Shown here: one piece after another, positions 11,266 to 22,180 of the stretch | Position numbering within the stretch: the first letter of the stretch is position 1 | Layout: each line of letters starts with the position of its first letter | Source of the DNA: Muricea muricata | Lineage: Eukaryota; Cnidaria; Anthozoa; Malacalcyonacea; Plexauridae | Length of the DNA: 64,000 nucleotides | Assembly: GCA_963855995.1 (NCBI GenBank) | Contig: OY979717.1 | Location: 45,963,044-46,027,043 of the forward strand | Direction of reading: 5' to 3' | The notes under the pieces: generated by a model | Seen by the model: the letters and a program-made list of their open reading frames with translations, nothing else | What the model was told of the DNA's origin: nothing | Databases searched by the model: none | Made by a program: the position numbers and the translations under genes

Positions 11266-11603
11266 ATGAGTGGTTCTTTCGAAGCCGACTTGGAGTGTAT
11301 GATGGATTAATTTTAGACTCGCAAATTAGAGCTTCTTCCTCAGAGTTCTTGACGACCGAAGGCATCTATGGTAGATTAGTGTGGCCAACAATACCAAATG
11401 GTGGACATAGTGGTTGGATAGCAGCAAACTATGACAGTCATCCTTGGGTACAGGTTGATTTTATCATCAATGTGACTGTCAGCTTATTACAAGTACACGG
11501 GTTGCCTGACACTGACCATGGCGTGACAAACTACACAATTTCTTCCGGTAATGATGGCAAAGAATTTTCCGAGTACAAAATAAGCAAGGAATCAACGGCA
11601 AAG
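11266..11603 (+). CDS. Discoidin (F5/8 type C) domain exon, first half
   Basis: The exon lies between acceptor TTTTTGGTAG and donor AAG|GTGAGA, with a phase-1 start and a phase-0 end (112 codons plus 2 bases). It encodes LGVYDGLILDSQIRASS, a tryptophan-containing middle (SGWIAA) and WVQVDFIINVTVS, the signature of the N-terminal half of an F5/8C discoidin domain. In secreted and membrane-bound animal proteins such domains bind sugars or phospholipids. The usual first cysteine is replaced (the exon starts DEWFF). The second half of the domain was not found downstream. It is probably part of the same multi-domain gene as the exon at 26136. Without the rest of the transcript it could also be an exon of a dead gene. 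Confidence 0.7.
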
Positions 11604-13464
11604 GTGAGATATTTGTTGACTGAAAGTTTTGAGGTGTTTGGTAATGCAGCGATTCGCTAACACCCTGTTCAAAGTTATTAATATGCAAAATAGTATGATC
11701 ATGAAATACAAAAGAATAGTAACTCCGAACAGCATTTTGATTGTTTTAATGAATCGACGTTTCAACTAAATTGTAGTCATCATCAGGATTAGTAAAAAAT
11801 TACAAAAGCAGCTACAGCCTGAACATAATAGGGAAAGCGATTTAAGCTTTGTGCGAGTAGGCCAAAATTTTTGAAACCAAATCAACATTCTGAATACAAG
11901 TATTGATATAAAGCAATAATGCTAGACAATTCAAAGCAAAAGTTTAAAACAGTTAATAATTAACAGAATCTGAATAAGTGTAAATAAATTGTTCAATTTG
12001 GCAAAAGCACATTTTTAGTGCAAAGTTTCAAAGAAACTTTGCAGTATTGTGATGAGTGGCGAAAATTCACATCAGTCAGTCTGTCAGTCAGGCAGTGAGT
12101 CATAGTGTAAACTTTCCGGGGGGAGCGGTAATACACGCATATTTTGTCGTTTACTTCAAAATGTTTGCGGTAAGCATTTTTCAAAATTTGAAACAGTATG
12201 AATCAATACTACGACTCCCACAGACTTATATGTGGTTGTTGTCCAAGCCTGTAAGATTGAAAAACAAAGAAAGAAATTGTTCTAAACAATATATTGTCCG
12301 TGCAGAATTTTCAAATTCTTTCCTCCGGAACACCCTATTCGTCCTTCTTTAGAACCAAAACACGGTTAAATGACGTGTTTGTTTGCCATGGATTTAGCGC
12401 TTCGTAATGGCGAATACTAGGAGCGAAGTGGAAATCAAGTATTCGGTGGCCTACAGGCTGCCGTAATGAATTGATATAAACATACGTTTTAATCGAATAT
12501 AATTTTGTATTTTCGTTCAGTGATGCATGTTGAAGGGGATAGTAATATCTTTAGTCCAGCTGTAAGACCAAGTTACTTCAGCGCTGGTCGGCGGCTATAA
12601 GGCTATTGTTCGACGGTGTACAAAGCGCAAGACATTTGTACTATATTGACGTATTCGCTGCAAGTCGCTGTAGCGTCTTCAATATTGAATATTTTTCGCT
12701 CAAAACCGGTAAATATCTTGGGAAAACGATAGCGATTCATTCAGTAGTATTTTGAGGAAGAACAATGAAGGATGGCATGAATTTTCGCAGCGAAAGGTCA
12801 AAATAATTTGTAGTAATTAATATTTGGAACATAAACAAAATTAATGCACTATAATTTAGATGTCGCTGTATTTTTTTTAGTTTGTAGTATTTTCGTATGA
12901 AACTTAGCTTAAAGTGTAGAAAAAATGCAGTGATATTTTTGGTGTTATTTTGAAAAATATATGTACTATTCCGGCTGAGATATCCCGGTATATATTATTT
13001 GCATACTAATTGACTTTTAAATTGTGAAGTTTGCTGCCTTTGAAGGCAAAAAAATGCTTCTTATGCATAGTAAAATTACAAGCAAACGTCTAAATTGAAA
13101 GCTATTGAAATGGCGTTTAATGTGGTGTTTATTTGGTGCAAATAGCTTATACTGAACCCGACATACGGTTTCGCAAAGTCATCCGTCACTAGTGACCGAT
13201 TTCAGTAGGGCCCGTCGAGAACCTGTTTTAATTAAAGTCAGACACTAGCGAAGTGTTTGTTTATATGATCATTTGCAAAATACCAGTCACAGAAACACTT
13301 GCCTAACAAAATATATTTTTTCAACTAACAACAAAATCTAAATGAATGCTCACATTAGCCGTGTCCGGAGGCTAGCAAAATGTTTGAAACTTGAAAGCAT
13401 TGAATATATTCTATATTGTAGCTGTTGACATCGATGTCGACATTTGACCTTCAGAAATCTATTA
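11604..13464. other. Intron-like non-coding sequence with PLE tail remnant
   Basis: Between 11705 and 11800 a minus-strand Penelope-like tail is visible (CTGATGATGAC ... GTTGAAACGTCG, then an AATGAATC-rich strand complement). It is a relative of the plus-strand tail at 22065-22175. The rest, through 13464, shows no gene, although short Cys-poor open frames occur. Confidence 0.45.
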
Positions 13465-13604
13465 AGCCTGGTTCTCATATGTCGCCGACATCGGCGACGA
13501 CTATTGTCGGTGATTGCTCATGAGTAAAATCCTTTGTGAATTTTCTCCTTGAATGATTACTGACAATGACTCGCCGATCATCGGCGACATATGAGAACCA
13601 GCCT
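13465..13604. mobile_element. 140-bp MITE with TTA target duplication
   Basis: The ends are inverted repeats of about 25 bp: AGCCTGGTTCTCATATGTCG and, inverted, AGGCTGGTTCTCATATGTCG. Each end is flanked by TTA (13462-13464 and 13605-13607). The interior repeats CGCCGA(C/T) words. A 3-bp TTA duplication fits PIF/Harbinger-type mobilisation. Confidence 0.8.
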
Positions 13605-13797
13605 TTATAAACTTAAGTACTTTAATACAAACAATATGCTTTTGATTTGCTCTTTTGGCAGCGAGCATCAGACGCTTTGTTTAGCGGCTTAGCTATATCA
13701 GCATGATATCATCAGCTATATACTATGGTCGTATAAACGTACTTCTCGCAAAATTTAAACGATGTATTGATGGATAGTATACAGTAAACTGACTACG

Positions 13798-14257
13798 ATG
13801 CAGCAGTTTTCAGCAGGCTACTATTTTATACCTATCGATCGCATAAAATTCATGAGTTGTGCTGTAACTTACAGTGAGCCTTTTGAAAGCTTTATATCTA
13901 CAGCGATAAGAACTTTATATGTGAAAGAATTACGCATATTGGAAAAAATTATAGAAACTCATGATGCTCAAGGTGACCTTGGGAATATATCAAAGGTCAA
14001 TGAGACTTGTAATTTTATGGCAACATATGACAATCGTTTAGAAAAACAAACTAACCCTATTCCATCACCAGATAGCCATAATATGCAAATATTAGATCGC
14101 GATGTATAACTAGACATTTCTACATGCTAAAAGGCGTGATCGTGAACCGTCTAGAATTCTCATGAAAAAGTTAGTTCATTTAATGAGCAAAAATAAACCA
14201 AAAAGCCGTAAAATAGAAAGGTTCATAAAGCAGTATATTCCTTTTGCTCTCTACTAG
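13798..14257 (+). pseudogene. Unknown coding remnant left of the Harbinger insertion
   Basis: A 103-codon frame from 13798 to 14109 is followed in another frame by a basic, Lys/Arg/Ser-rich stretch (14132-14257, containing RILMKKLVHLMSKNKPKSRK). Similar coding-like text continues to the right of the Harbinger element at 18164-18434. The arrangement suggests one older gene or element broken by frameshifts and split by the insertion. No family was recognised. A 22-bp direct repeat (TCTACTAGATTCCGTAAA-type) follows at 14250-14293. Confidence 0.25.
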
Positions 14258-14590
14258 ATTCCGTAAATCTGCTCTGTACTAGATTCCGTAAAAACCAACA
14301 AATGTAAACATGTGGCAATTTATAAAGCCGTGTCGTGTTATTTGGGCCCCGTTTACACTATACCGGATTACATCGGAGCGTAGCGATTTTTATACCGGAT
14401 TGGGCTGTTGTTTACACTACGCCACAGTAATACGGTACGTGCCGCGGAGCGAAAATCACTCCGCATTGGAAGTGATACGAAAAGTAATCCGGTATGTGCC
14501 GAAGTACTCCGGTGCAGTGTAAACAGTCCGATTCGGTACGCAAATTAATTCTGGCGCGAAATTTGTAATATATGACAAGGCCAATTAAAA

Positions 14591-15849
14591 ATGGTCGCCT
14601 TTAAACAATTGGTTATACTTACTTTTACGGCAGCAAGCGTCCTTCAAATAATGGCTAGTCTATTTTGTCTGTCGACTAGCTATTATTCATCAAGGCGACG
14701 ACTCCGGCAGACACTGGTAACTTCTACTTTTCGTGTAAAACGAAAGAGAAAAAGAGATCGTAAACATCGACGATTTTGGGTAAGACCAGGGCGAAGTGAT
14801 GCTTGGTGGAAAAGTTTTATTTGCGATGTTACACTGCCTGAGGAATGGAGAGAAAATTTTAGAATGTCGAAGCAAACATTTACTTTGCTTTGCCAAGCAT
14901 TGGGTCCTTTTATTTCACAAAAAAGAACGCGCATGAGGAAGCCAATTGCCGTTCAAAAGAAGGTCGCAGTTACGTTGTACTATTTGTCGGATGGTGGTAG
15001 AATGAGGAAAACTGCAAATGCTTTCGGCTTAGCTGTGTCTAGCGTGTCAGTGATTGTAAAAAACGTAACGCAAGCCATATCAAAGCACCTGGCTAGTACT
15101 TATATAAAACTTCCCATTTCAGAACAGGAAGTGCAAGCATCTGCAGCAAACTTTTTTTCACGTTTTGGCTTTCCCCAGTGCTTAGGTGCAGTAGATGGTA
15201 CACACATTCCCATACAAAAACCAAATGAAAACCCTTCATCATATATAAACCGGAAAGGGTATCACAGCCTAAATGAACAGGCTTGTGTGGACTATAGATA
15301 TTGTTTTTTTGACGTGGTAATATAAAGTGGCCTGGAAGTGTGCATGATGTACGTGTGTTTGGGAACTCTGCAATAAATATGAAGTTCAGAAATGGAATTA
15401 TACCACCATGCAAGAAAGTTATTGTGCAGGATGAGCAAGAAGTGCCTATTTGTCTATTAGGTGATCCAGCCTACCCTCTTTTACCATACCTAATGAAGGA
15501 ATTTGCTAAAGGTGGTAGCACTGCTGAGGAACAATTCTTTGGATATCGACTTTCATCAGCACGAATGGCTGTAGAGTGTGCGTTTGGGCGACTCAAAGCA
15601 AGGTTTGGTATTCTGCAACGTCCTATGGATCTCTGTATGGACAATATACCAACAACAATTCATGCATGTTTCATTTTGCACAACTTTTGTGAAATGCACA
15701 ATGAAACAATTCCCCGTGATCTAATTGAAGCAGTGCAGCTATATGACAGAGAGTTTCAACCTGCCATAGCTGAGGCACCTGTTCAGATGCATAACAACGA
15801 ACGAGGTGGAAAATCAATTAGAAGAATCTATATGAAGTATTTTGAGTAA
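14591..15849 (+). pseudogene. PIF/Harbinger DDE transposase, one frameshift
   Basis: The gene starts at ATG 14591 with a basic N-terminal region (KRKRKRDRKHRRFW). It then has the Harbinger domain order: a helix-turn-helix segment (KTANAFGLAVSSVSVIVK near 15010-15060), the first catalytic Asp in LGAVDGTHIPI (near 15190), the second in WPGSVHDVRVF (near 15345), GDPAYPLLPYLM (near 15462), and the last acidic residue in ECAFGRLKARF (near 15575). A single-base frameshift near 15322 puts the second half in another frame. Otherwise the length, about 415 codons, is normal. The protein would cut and rejoin the element at TWA targets. Confidence 0.9.
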
Positions 15850-16231
15850 ATTTTTGCCTAAAAGTACCATGGGGGACTGGTCATTAATAATGGTAGGGGC
15901 GTCAGTGGGTGATTAATACCAAATATCAAAAATTTTTTAGAGCCGCACCCATCTTCCACTAGAAAATTTAGGACCCCCCTGTCTAAAACATTCAATTTCT
16001 TACGAAGGTTATATTTTCAGTAAACCAGTTTCTATAAGTTTATACAAAGTTTATTAAAACTCTTCTACTTCTATAGTTGAAGCTGCCCCTTTTTCTCATC
16101 CACCGCTCCCCCCCTCACACTATTAATGACTGGTCCCTAATTTAAAAGACTTTAAATGTTCATAGTTTAAAAAACTTTTATTGTTCATAGTTTATCATAT
16201 ATAACTACAAATAACAGAACAGTTTCCTTAA
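15850..16231. other. Non-coding spacer in the Harbinger element
   Basis: No gene. It lies between the transposase stop and the nested MITE, and TTAA occurs at its right end (16228-16231). Confidence 0.5.
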
Positions 16232-16748
16232 AGGGAAACAGCAATATATTTTTTTACCGCCTTATTGATAAGGACCTTTAAGGTAACCGTAACGTCTGTT
16301 GTTAATTTTTTGACAACATGCTTAGTTTCTGAAATATTGAAGGACAAAAGAGAACAAAGTCACTGGTCATCCGCCATCTTGGATATTCAAAAAATCTATG
16401 ACGTCACAACCTGGATAATTATTTTGTCTCTTGAAGAAGCAATGACCAATGTTGAATGTTGAAATCCAACTAAGTTTGTATTGTATATACTTTTTACGTC
16501 AAATGCGAAGTGTTCAAGAAATTTTCATTCAAATTTAAATAATTGAGAGCAAGTTTTATACTGTCTACCCAGGTTGTGACGTCATTAAAACAGACCTAAT
16601 TATAAAACAAGATGGCAGTTGGCTTGTGTTATTTGCCCTTCAATATTTCAGAATCTAAATATGTTGCCAAAAAAATAACAACGGCTTTTACAATGACTTC
16701 AAAGCTTTTTATAAGTTAGCCGATAAGAAAATATATTGCCATTTTCCT
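16232..16748. mobile_element. TTAA-flanked MITE (piggyBac-like) inside Harbinger
   Basis: Imperfect inverted arms start AGGGAAACAGCAATATA and end TATATTGCCATTTTCCT, flanked by TTAA at 16228-16231 and 16749-16752. The arms continue inward with GACGTCA(C/T) and CCTTCAATATTTCAGA matched to its reverse complement. Non-coding. Its ends resemble those of 1346-2072 (TTAA followed by AGG). Confidence 0.7.
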
Positions 16749-16829
16749 TTAAAATAAAATGAAATGTTATCTAAACTTTTGGATGTCTTGAGTTCGATAT
16801 ACTATATATGTATATATATTAAGAAGCTC

Positions 16830-17953
16830 TTAATCTGAATCTGTCTCTTGTACATCAGGATGATGCACAATATGGTTAAAACAATTGGAAGGAAAATACT
16901 GATTTAAACCATAAGGCATTTCAGGATAGGTAGGCATTGAGGAAGCTAGGGGTACATTGTTGTATGACATAGGTGGTTTCTGTTTGGATTGATACATTTT
17001 TGTCATTAAATCCAAGCAACCTGTTATTGCACTTCCAACACTTTCCATAATCTTCACCATCTTGCTTGTGTTATTAAGGAATTGCTGGTCAACATTTTCT
17101 GATGTTTCCATCATATCTTTCTTAAGTGCCAAATCTTCTTTGAAAAGGCTAAGATGTTGTTTTTCAATATTAAGCTTTGGGGTCATCTTTTTCTCTTGTT
17201 GGTCTTTCAAGTATGCTGCTATCTTTTCTCTTCTACCACTTTCCTCTGGCTTTTTCGATGTGCTTGGCACTATATCATCATTGCCTTCATCATAATAACC
17301 TTCTTGTTGCGATTGGGATAAGTTTAAAACGTTGAACTGCTAAAATTGGTAATATCTTTTATAGGACCAATATACTATTGAAAGAAAAGAGTATGATTGA
17401 TTTTACCCTACGAAAAATATAAATTGATGCGAATCTATGCTATATTTTGAATAGACAAACAAGTTTTTTATACTGCTCGTTAACTAAGCAATTGCCAGTT
17501 CAATTCAACCTAAAATTTGCAATCTGAAAACAAAATGAGCTATTATATGTATAGTACCTTCGATGCTTTTTGTCGATGGAGCGCCAGCCCAAATATCGTG
17601 ACATAAATCGTAGAATGTCATGACAACACGACCACCGCCACTACGTTTTCCACAATCCACTGCTTTTTTGTAATTCTTTCGAATTACCTTCAGCTTGGCG
17701 GATATTCGCTCTTTTGTAATTTCCTCTAGCTTATTTGATCTTGGATATTCATTATCGAGAACGTCGCCATCCTTAATTTTTGGGTATCTTTCGATAAACA
17801 TTTTAAAAAATACTTTGATTTCGAGCCTATCCAATCAATACCGTTGTAAAGGCTTTCCGATGCGAAGACTTTAACTGTTTCGAGAAGCAGTTCAATTTCC
17901 GAGTCTGTCCATGTAAAATTTGGCTCTTTTTGTTTTGTTTTTGTCTGAGACAT
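16830..17953 (-). pseudogene. Myb/SANT-like DNA-binding protein of Harbinger element
   Basis: The first ATG is at 17953 on the minus strand. The N-terminal part carries a Myb/SANT-like trihelix: FTWTDSEIELLLETVK near 17900, a frameshift near 17815, then KERISAKLKVIRKNYKKA near 17690 and MTFYDLCHDIWAG near 17600. An intron begins near 17558 (G|GTACTA). The downstream exon (about 17336-16830) is charged and glutamine-rich, with the coiled-coil-like EKQHLSLFKEDLALKKDMM, and stops at 16830. Harbinger elements use such a partner to bind DNA and help bring the transposase into the nucleus. The exact acceptor could not be reconciled with the reading frame. Confidence 0.75.
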
Positions 17954-18159
17954 ATTTGCATGCGTTCGAGTAGCAAAGCCAAGAGCGCTTGTAACATTTA
18001 GCGGGAAACTGGCTCTGTTTCTATGACAACAAAAAAAAGTGCTGAGCTGGCAACGAATAAAGCTGTAAATGCGGCGTAGTGTAAACACCCTTGTTTTTTT
18101 ACTTCGGAGTGAAAATCAATCCGGTATAAAATGTAATCCGGTGTAGTGTAAACGGGGCC

Positions 18160-18434
18160 TAAGAAGACTCGAAAGTTTAAAAAGAAAGGAAGTCAGAAAA
18201 TTACAATTGTGCGTACTGGTAGAGCAAACATATATACTGTACGAGATCTTAACTCCAAAAAATGAAACGGATATTTCTGCGTTTGTTAATAAACACATGA
18301 CCGAAGAAGAATTTCGCGTGATTTCTCATATCAATAAAGACAGTGGTGCGACTGGTGCTTTCGAAAATTTTATAGCTATATACTCGAAGAAAGACATTAG
18401 TATACCAAAATTAAGCCTTGTCATACCTGTATGA
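18160..18434 (+). pseudogene. Unknown coding remnant right of the Harbinger insertion
   Basis: Directly after the right terminal repeat a basic frame (KKTRKFKKKGSQKITIVRTG) runs to a stop near 18264. It is followed in another frame by a 58-codon acidic stretch containing HMTEEEFRVISHINKDSGA, which stops at 18434. It is probably the continuation of the broken sequence at 13798-14257. No family recognised. Confidence 0.25.
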
Positions 18435-18851
18435 TATAGGGAAATATATTATTTAAATACTGACTTGTATAGTTCTGCTATCACGAGGTGCTAAATTAAA
18501 CTACTCGGCTTTCGGTGGCAGAATAGTTCGCGGACCACACGGTCCACACCATTTGAAGAAGTGAATTGCGAAACTAGAAACAACGTTTCCTTACTTTTTC
18601 AATTGAAAAATCTAACATTAGTGTCAAATGTCTTTTCAGAAACTTTGCACTATCCTTGGATCCCAAGTTTTGTATTTGTGTCTTAATTTTTTATGTCTTG
18701 TATTTCAATTGCACAGATAAATACTTGAAAATCAGCAAAAGGAGATGAAGATATGCATTTCATGTTTTGCTAAGCTTGTTTGTGCAACGCGACGCTTGAA
18801 GTACACTGAAATTGATCAGGCTTCCGGTACCGACAATTGCAATGAAGTTAG
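18435..18851. other. Non-coding stretch
   Basis: No gene or repeat pair recognised. Confidence 0.4.
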
Positions 18852-19199
18852 CACGGTTCACAGCACGATTCACACCAATATAAATTTAAATAACAAGCTA
18901 CGTTTAATGTATTAAAACGCTACCAAGCAAAAAATAGTATGTTAACAATTAAACATACCATTTTGCACGGTTCACACTTTGACCTATAAAATACATATGA
19001 TCTCATATTTTGATATTTGCACATTTGGTGTGAATCGTTTAATTTCATAATTTTTCATATACTTTGCATTACGTTTAATATCAGTATACATAATGCTGGG
19101 ATGCCCTTGCAAAGTTTCACGAGAAAAAACCTCGCCAAAAGCCTAAATTTTGTGTCCCAAATCCCTAAAAGGTTTGTGTGAATCAAAGTGTGAACCGTG
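18852..19199. repeat. Inverted-repeat element with CACGGTTCACA ends
   Basis: The left end CACGGTTCACAGCACGATTC pairs with the right end, whose reverse complement begins CACGGTTCACACTTTGATTC. The words GGTTCACA and GTGTGAA occur internally at 18967 and 19020. Non-coding. No target duplication is evident, so the border is approximate. Confidence 0.5.
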
Positions 19200-19337
19200 A
19201 ACATGCATGTTTAATTAATTGATGAAGTGATCATTTGTCATTTGCTTCCCTTACATTTAATAACTGCTCTAATGTGCTTTGGCATACTCAATAAAAAATT
19301 GCTAATGTAACTAACTGGCGTTTCTAGTATAGTTTTT

Positions 19338-19663
19338 TTACCCTGGCTTTAAATTCGTGCCATAAGATGCGCCTGAACATTGAAGTCCACTGAACCGAAT
19401 AAGCTCCTTCATCGTAAAATTCGCATTAACTTGGCGTAACTGATCGATACTGCGTTTTAAAAGCCGGCGATCACGAACTGAGAAATTTTTTGGTCGTCGA
19501 ATATTTGTTTTTCTCTTATTCTTACGCATGTTTTTAAACATCGTGCTACACTCGATTTAGAAATCTTAACCTTTTTAGCGATTTTTCGAAGAGAATACTT
19601 GTTTTCCATTTTTAAAAACCGAACAAGTGCCCGTGTTTCATCAGATATCTGTCGTACAAACAC
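19338..19663 (-). pseudogene. Tc1/mariner transposase N-terminal fragment
   Basis: From 19663 leftwards on the minus strand the segment encodes a paired helix-turn-helix DNA-binding region: DETRALVRFLKMENKYSLRK followed by IAKKVKISKSSVARCLK. After a frameshift near 19535 it reads RRPKNFSVRDRRLLKRSIDQ and FTMKELIRFSGL, the second DNA-binding helix set of Tc1-type transposases. The DDE catalytic part is absent: the sequence to the left is non-coding. A dead fragment. Confidence 0.7.
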
Positions 19664-20137
19664 TATTGTAACAACTAAGTGTTAACAATATAACGAGAAA
19701 ACGACATATGTACATGCGCAATTTATACTATTGTATTGTATCACTTACTCAGCCCAAGTACGAACGTCACAATTAAATACTTGCGTCAAATATGCACATG
19801 CTATACGCAATAGTTATCAGCTTATCAATGCATTTTACTCACTAACAATTGCTATTATCAAGTTTGTAGCTAAAATTAAATTTAGCACTTGCGCAAAGCT
19901 ACAACTAAGCAATTGCGCAAAACATATTCCCACCGAACATAATTTCATTTGTTTAATTACTTGCAATAAATTGTGTTTTATGCTATATTTTCAATACTGA
20001 TTATGTCATGGACCAAATGGCTAAAATTTATGCCAACACCATTAAAAGTTAATAAACCATATATATATTCCTTGAATTTTTACAAATAACTTGCCAAAGT
20101 ACCTACTAAACTAATGACAATAAGTATGCATTACAGA
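19664..20137. other. Non-coding stretch
   Basis: AT-rich; no gene recognised. An 89-codon Cys-rich open frame at 19731-20000 lacks coding features. Confidence 0.4.
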
Positions 20138-20422
20138 CAATCATTTTCAAAAGTACTTGGGACACTACAATCATTTTCAAAAGTACTTGGGACACTAGCA
20201 ATTTTTCATGAAAAATCAACGCACACCGTTGATATATCTATAAAATCCATATTTTCCCCTCCCCGCCTCCCCAATCAATGTTGGTTTCCCAACCTCAACA
20301 CCCTAACGCATAATATGTTATGCTAGGTGGATCACAACATTCAGAAGGGGGCGCGGGGGAATGAATTATTTGTAAAAAATGAAAAATTTCCTAAAGTGTC
20401 CCAACACTTTTGAAAATGATTG
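20138..20422. mobile_element. Tc1/mariner-type MITE with duplicated left end
   Basis: The right end (20395-20422) is the reverse complement of CAATCATTTTCAAAAGT...GGGACACT. The same 29-mer occurs twice in tandem on the left (20138-20166 and 20168-20196). TA flanks the inner left copy (20166-20167) and the right end (20423-20424), fitting a TA target duplication. Confidence 0.7.
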
Positions 20423-20454
20423 TATATATATACAAAGTAAAGGAGGCGGAGTTA

Positions 20455-20683
20455 TTGAAATATGATAAGCTCTTTGGAAGCTTTAGCGCCGTGATTTAGT
20501 GCTGGTTTTCTTCGCCGTATGGCAATAGATCTTTGAATAATAGCAAAAACCAATGGTCTGACTTATCAATTATTTTACAATTGTTAAAGATAAGTTGTGT
20601 TATGTTTGTATATATAGGAGTGGATAAGTCAAGCGAGAGTTCCAATTTTCCTATAATATAGCTAATATTTCCTATAATTTGTA
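20455..20683 (-). repeat. Penelope-like element remnant, left part
   Basis: The sequence around 20460-20600 is a diverged match to 6110-6250 of the PLE in the hAT element (shared GCGCCGTG, AATAGCAAAAACCA(A/G)T, and GGTCTGACTTATCAATT-like words). The matching tail is probably at 22011-22180, the two being split by the element at 20684-22010. Confidence 0.4.
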
Positions 20684-20807
20684 CTACCTCCTCCGCAGGC
20701 CTTTCCGTGTGGGCGGCTCGGTGCGGGCGGGAGTAATTTGCAAGTGTGAAATTTGAGAATCGGGTAAGTGACGATTAAAGAAGGGCCTGCTGAATAATGT
20801 TCGGTTT

Positions 20808-21176
20808 CTGGGTGTAATTGTTGTTTTCTGGGTCGCGGTTTTCAATCCTTTAAAATCTTCGTGAAATATGAATCATCATATCTCAAGATTATTGTCCGGT
20901 GTTTTATAATTGTATTATCTAGTATTTGTGATATTTTTGAGCCGCTTTGGCCGTAAGCAGGGAAGATAAAAGATGAAAAAACTTGAGGACTACTGGGTGT
21001 AATTGACGTTTTCTGGGTCGCGATTTTCAATCCTTAAAAATCTTCGTGAAATATAAGCCCTCATATCTCAAGATTATTGTCGGTGTATTATCATAGTATT
21101 ACCTAGTATTTGTGATATTTTTTAGCCACTTTGGCCGTAAGCAGTTAAGATAAAAGATTAAGAAACTCGAGGACTA
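20808..21176. repeat. Tandem duplication, unit about 185 bp
   Basis: Unit 1 (20808-20992) and unit 2 (20993-21176) both start CTGGGTGTAATTG and end GAGGACTA. They share ATCTCAAGATTATTGTC and GGCCGTAAGCAG, with perhaps 10 per cent divergence by eye. Non-coding. Confidence 0.8.
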
Positions 21177-21559
21177 TGGAAAGCCATAGCTGTCTCCCAA
21201 AGTGGTTCAATGTTATTATACTCGGTGCTTCTAGCATTATACTTGGTGCTTTTATCCATTATACTTGGTACTTTCATCATTGTACTCGGGGCGTTCAGCA
21301 TTATACTCGGTGCTTTTAATATTATACTTGAGTATAATGCTAAAAGCACCGAGAATAATGCTAAAAGCACCGAGTATAATGATTTAAAGCACTGAGTAGA
21401 ATGCTAAATAGCACCGAGTACAATATTAAAAGTACCGAATGTACCGAGTATAATGATGAAAGTAGCTACCGAGTATAATGATAAGAGCACCAGGTATAAT
21501 GCTAAAAGCACCGAGTATAATAACATTGAACCACTTAAGACAGCTATGACTTTCCATAG
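21174..21559. repeat. Large palindrome built of ~22-bp tandem units
   Basis: The outer arms read CTATGGAAAGCCATAGCTGTC and its reverse complement. Between them lie about five units of the type AT(T)ATACTCGGTGCTTTT on the left and about eight of the type TATAATGCTAAAAGCACCGAG on the right. The centre is near 21330 (ACTTGAGTAT). The whole could fold into one long hairpin of repeated modules. The open frames inside are mirror artefacts. Confidence 0.85.
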
Positions 21560-22010
21560 AGGACTATTTTAACGATGTTTACATTCTTAACTAATGTGTC
21601 ATTCAGTGGCATATGGAAGTAGGCATGTATTTTACTAGATTAAAACATGAAAATGTAGATCATTTATGCGTTTTATAGTACATATCGTAATAATGTAACG
21701 AAATATTAACCAGCAGTGAACCAGATGTAGTAGACACATTGCGAAGTATGATGATTATAAACTAGGCACTTGAATAATATGCGGTTTTAATTCCCTATGA
21801 CATCTTAATATTCATAACCTTTGGACGCGCAGTACATTGCAACGTCGTCTCATTGTATGTTTTATATCCTAGCTTATTCTTGCTAAGGATTTCGCATGCG
21901 GATTGCGAAGAACAAAGTCGCCATCTTGCAAACAATAGATGGCAGGCGTTTAACTTAGACGACCCGCAAACTTTTTCAGCCCGCAACCCGTAAAACACCT
22001 GCGGAGGTAG

Positions 22011-22180
22011 TAAATTGTATATATATAACTGCTTCTGTAATTTTATACTAATCCCGCTGATGACTTCAATTTACTTGTTGTTATTTACTTCAATTTAGTC
22101 GAAACGTCGATTCATTAAAACAATCAAAATGTTGTCCGGAGTTACTATTCTTTTGTATTTAATTAAAATACTGGGTGGCG
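22011..22180 (+). repeat. Penelope-like element tail
   Basis: It contains CCGCTGATGACTTC, then GTCGAAACGTCGATTC and AAAACAATCAAAATG, and ends near TTCTTTTGTATTT. The same text, inverted and diverged, is at 11705-11800. The sequences next to both tails share AGTATGATCATGA (11692-11704 and 22189-22201). Confidence 0.5.

Larger units (their letters stand above)
14345..18159 (+). mobile_element. PIF/Harbinger transposon, two-gene
   Basis: Inverted ends begin GGCCCCGTTTACACTA and continue with CCGGATTACAT; the right end at 18120-18159 is the reverse complement with one change. It carries the two genes expected of the superfamily: a DDE transposase on the plus strand (14591-15849) and a Myb/SANT-like protein convergent on the minus strand (16830-17953). 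A TTAA-flanked MITE (16232-16748) lies between them. The trinucleotides outside the ends (TTG and TAA) do not match, so no target duplication is claimed. Confidence 0.85.
20684..22010. mobile_element. Non-autonomous element with CTACCTCC ends
   Basis: The ends CTACCTCCTCCGCAGG (20684-20699) and CCTGCGGAGGTAG (21998-22010) are inverted repeats, apart from a 3-bp CTC/TCC duplication. The body contains a 185-bp tandem duplication and a large palindrome of short units. No protein is encoded. It appears to interrupt a PLE remnant. Borders are inferred only from the inverted ends. Confidence 0.5.

Noticed and set aside
14342..18162. TTA/TAA target duplication of the Harbinger element
   Set aside because: The outside triplets are TTG and TAA, which do not match.
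22040..22110. Hammerhead-like CTGATGA...GTCGAAACGTCG in the PLE tails at 22.05 kb and 11.75 kb
   Set aside because: The pairing GAC/GTC would use core bases; only the general PLE tail pattern is shared.
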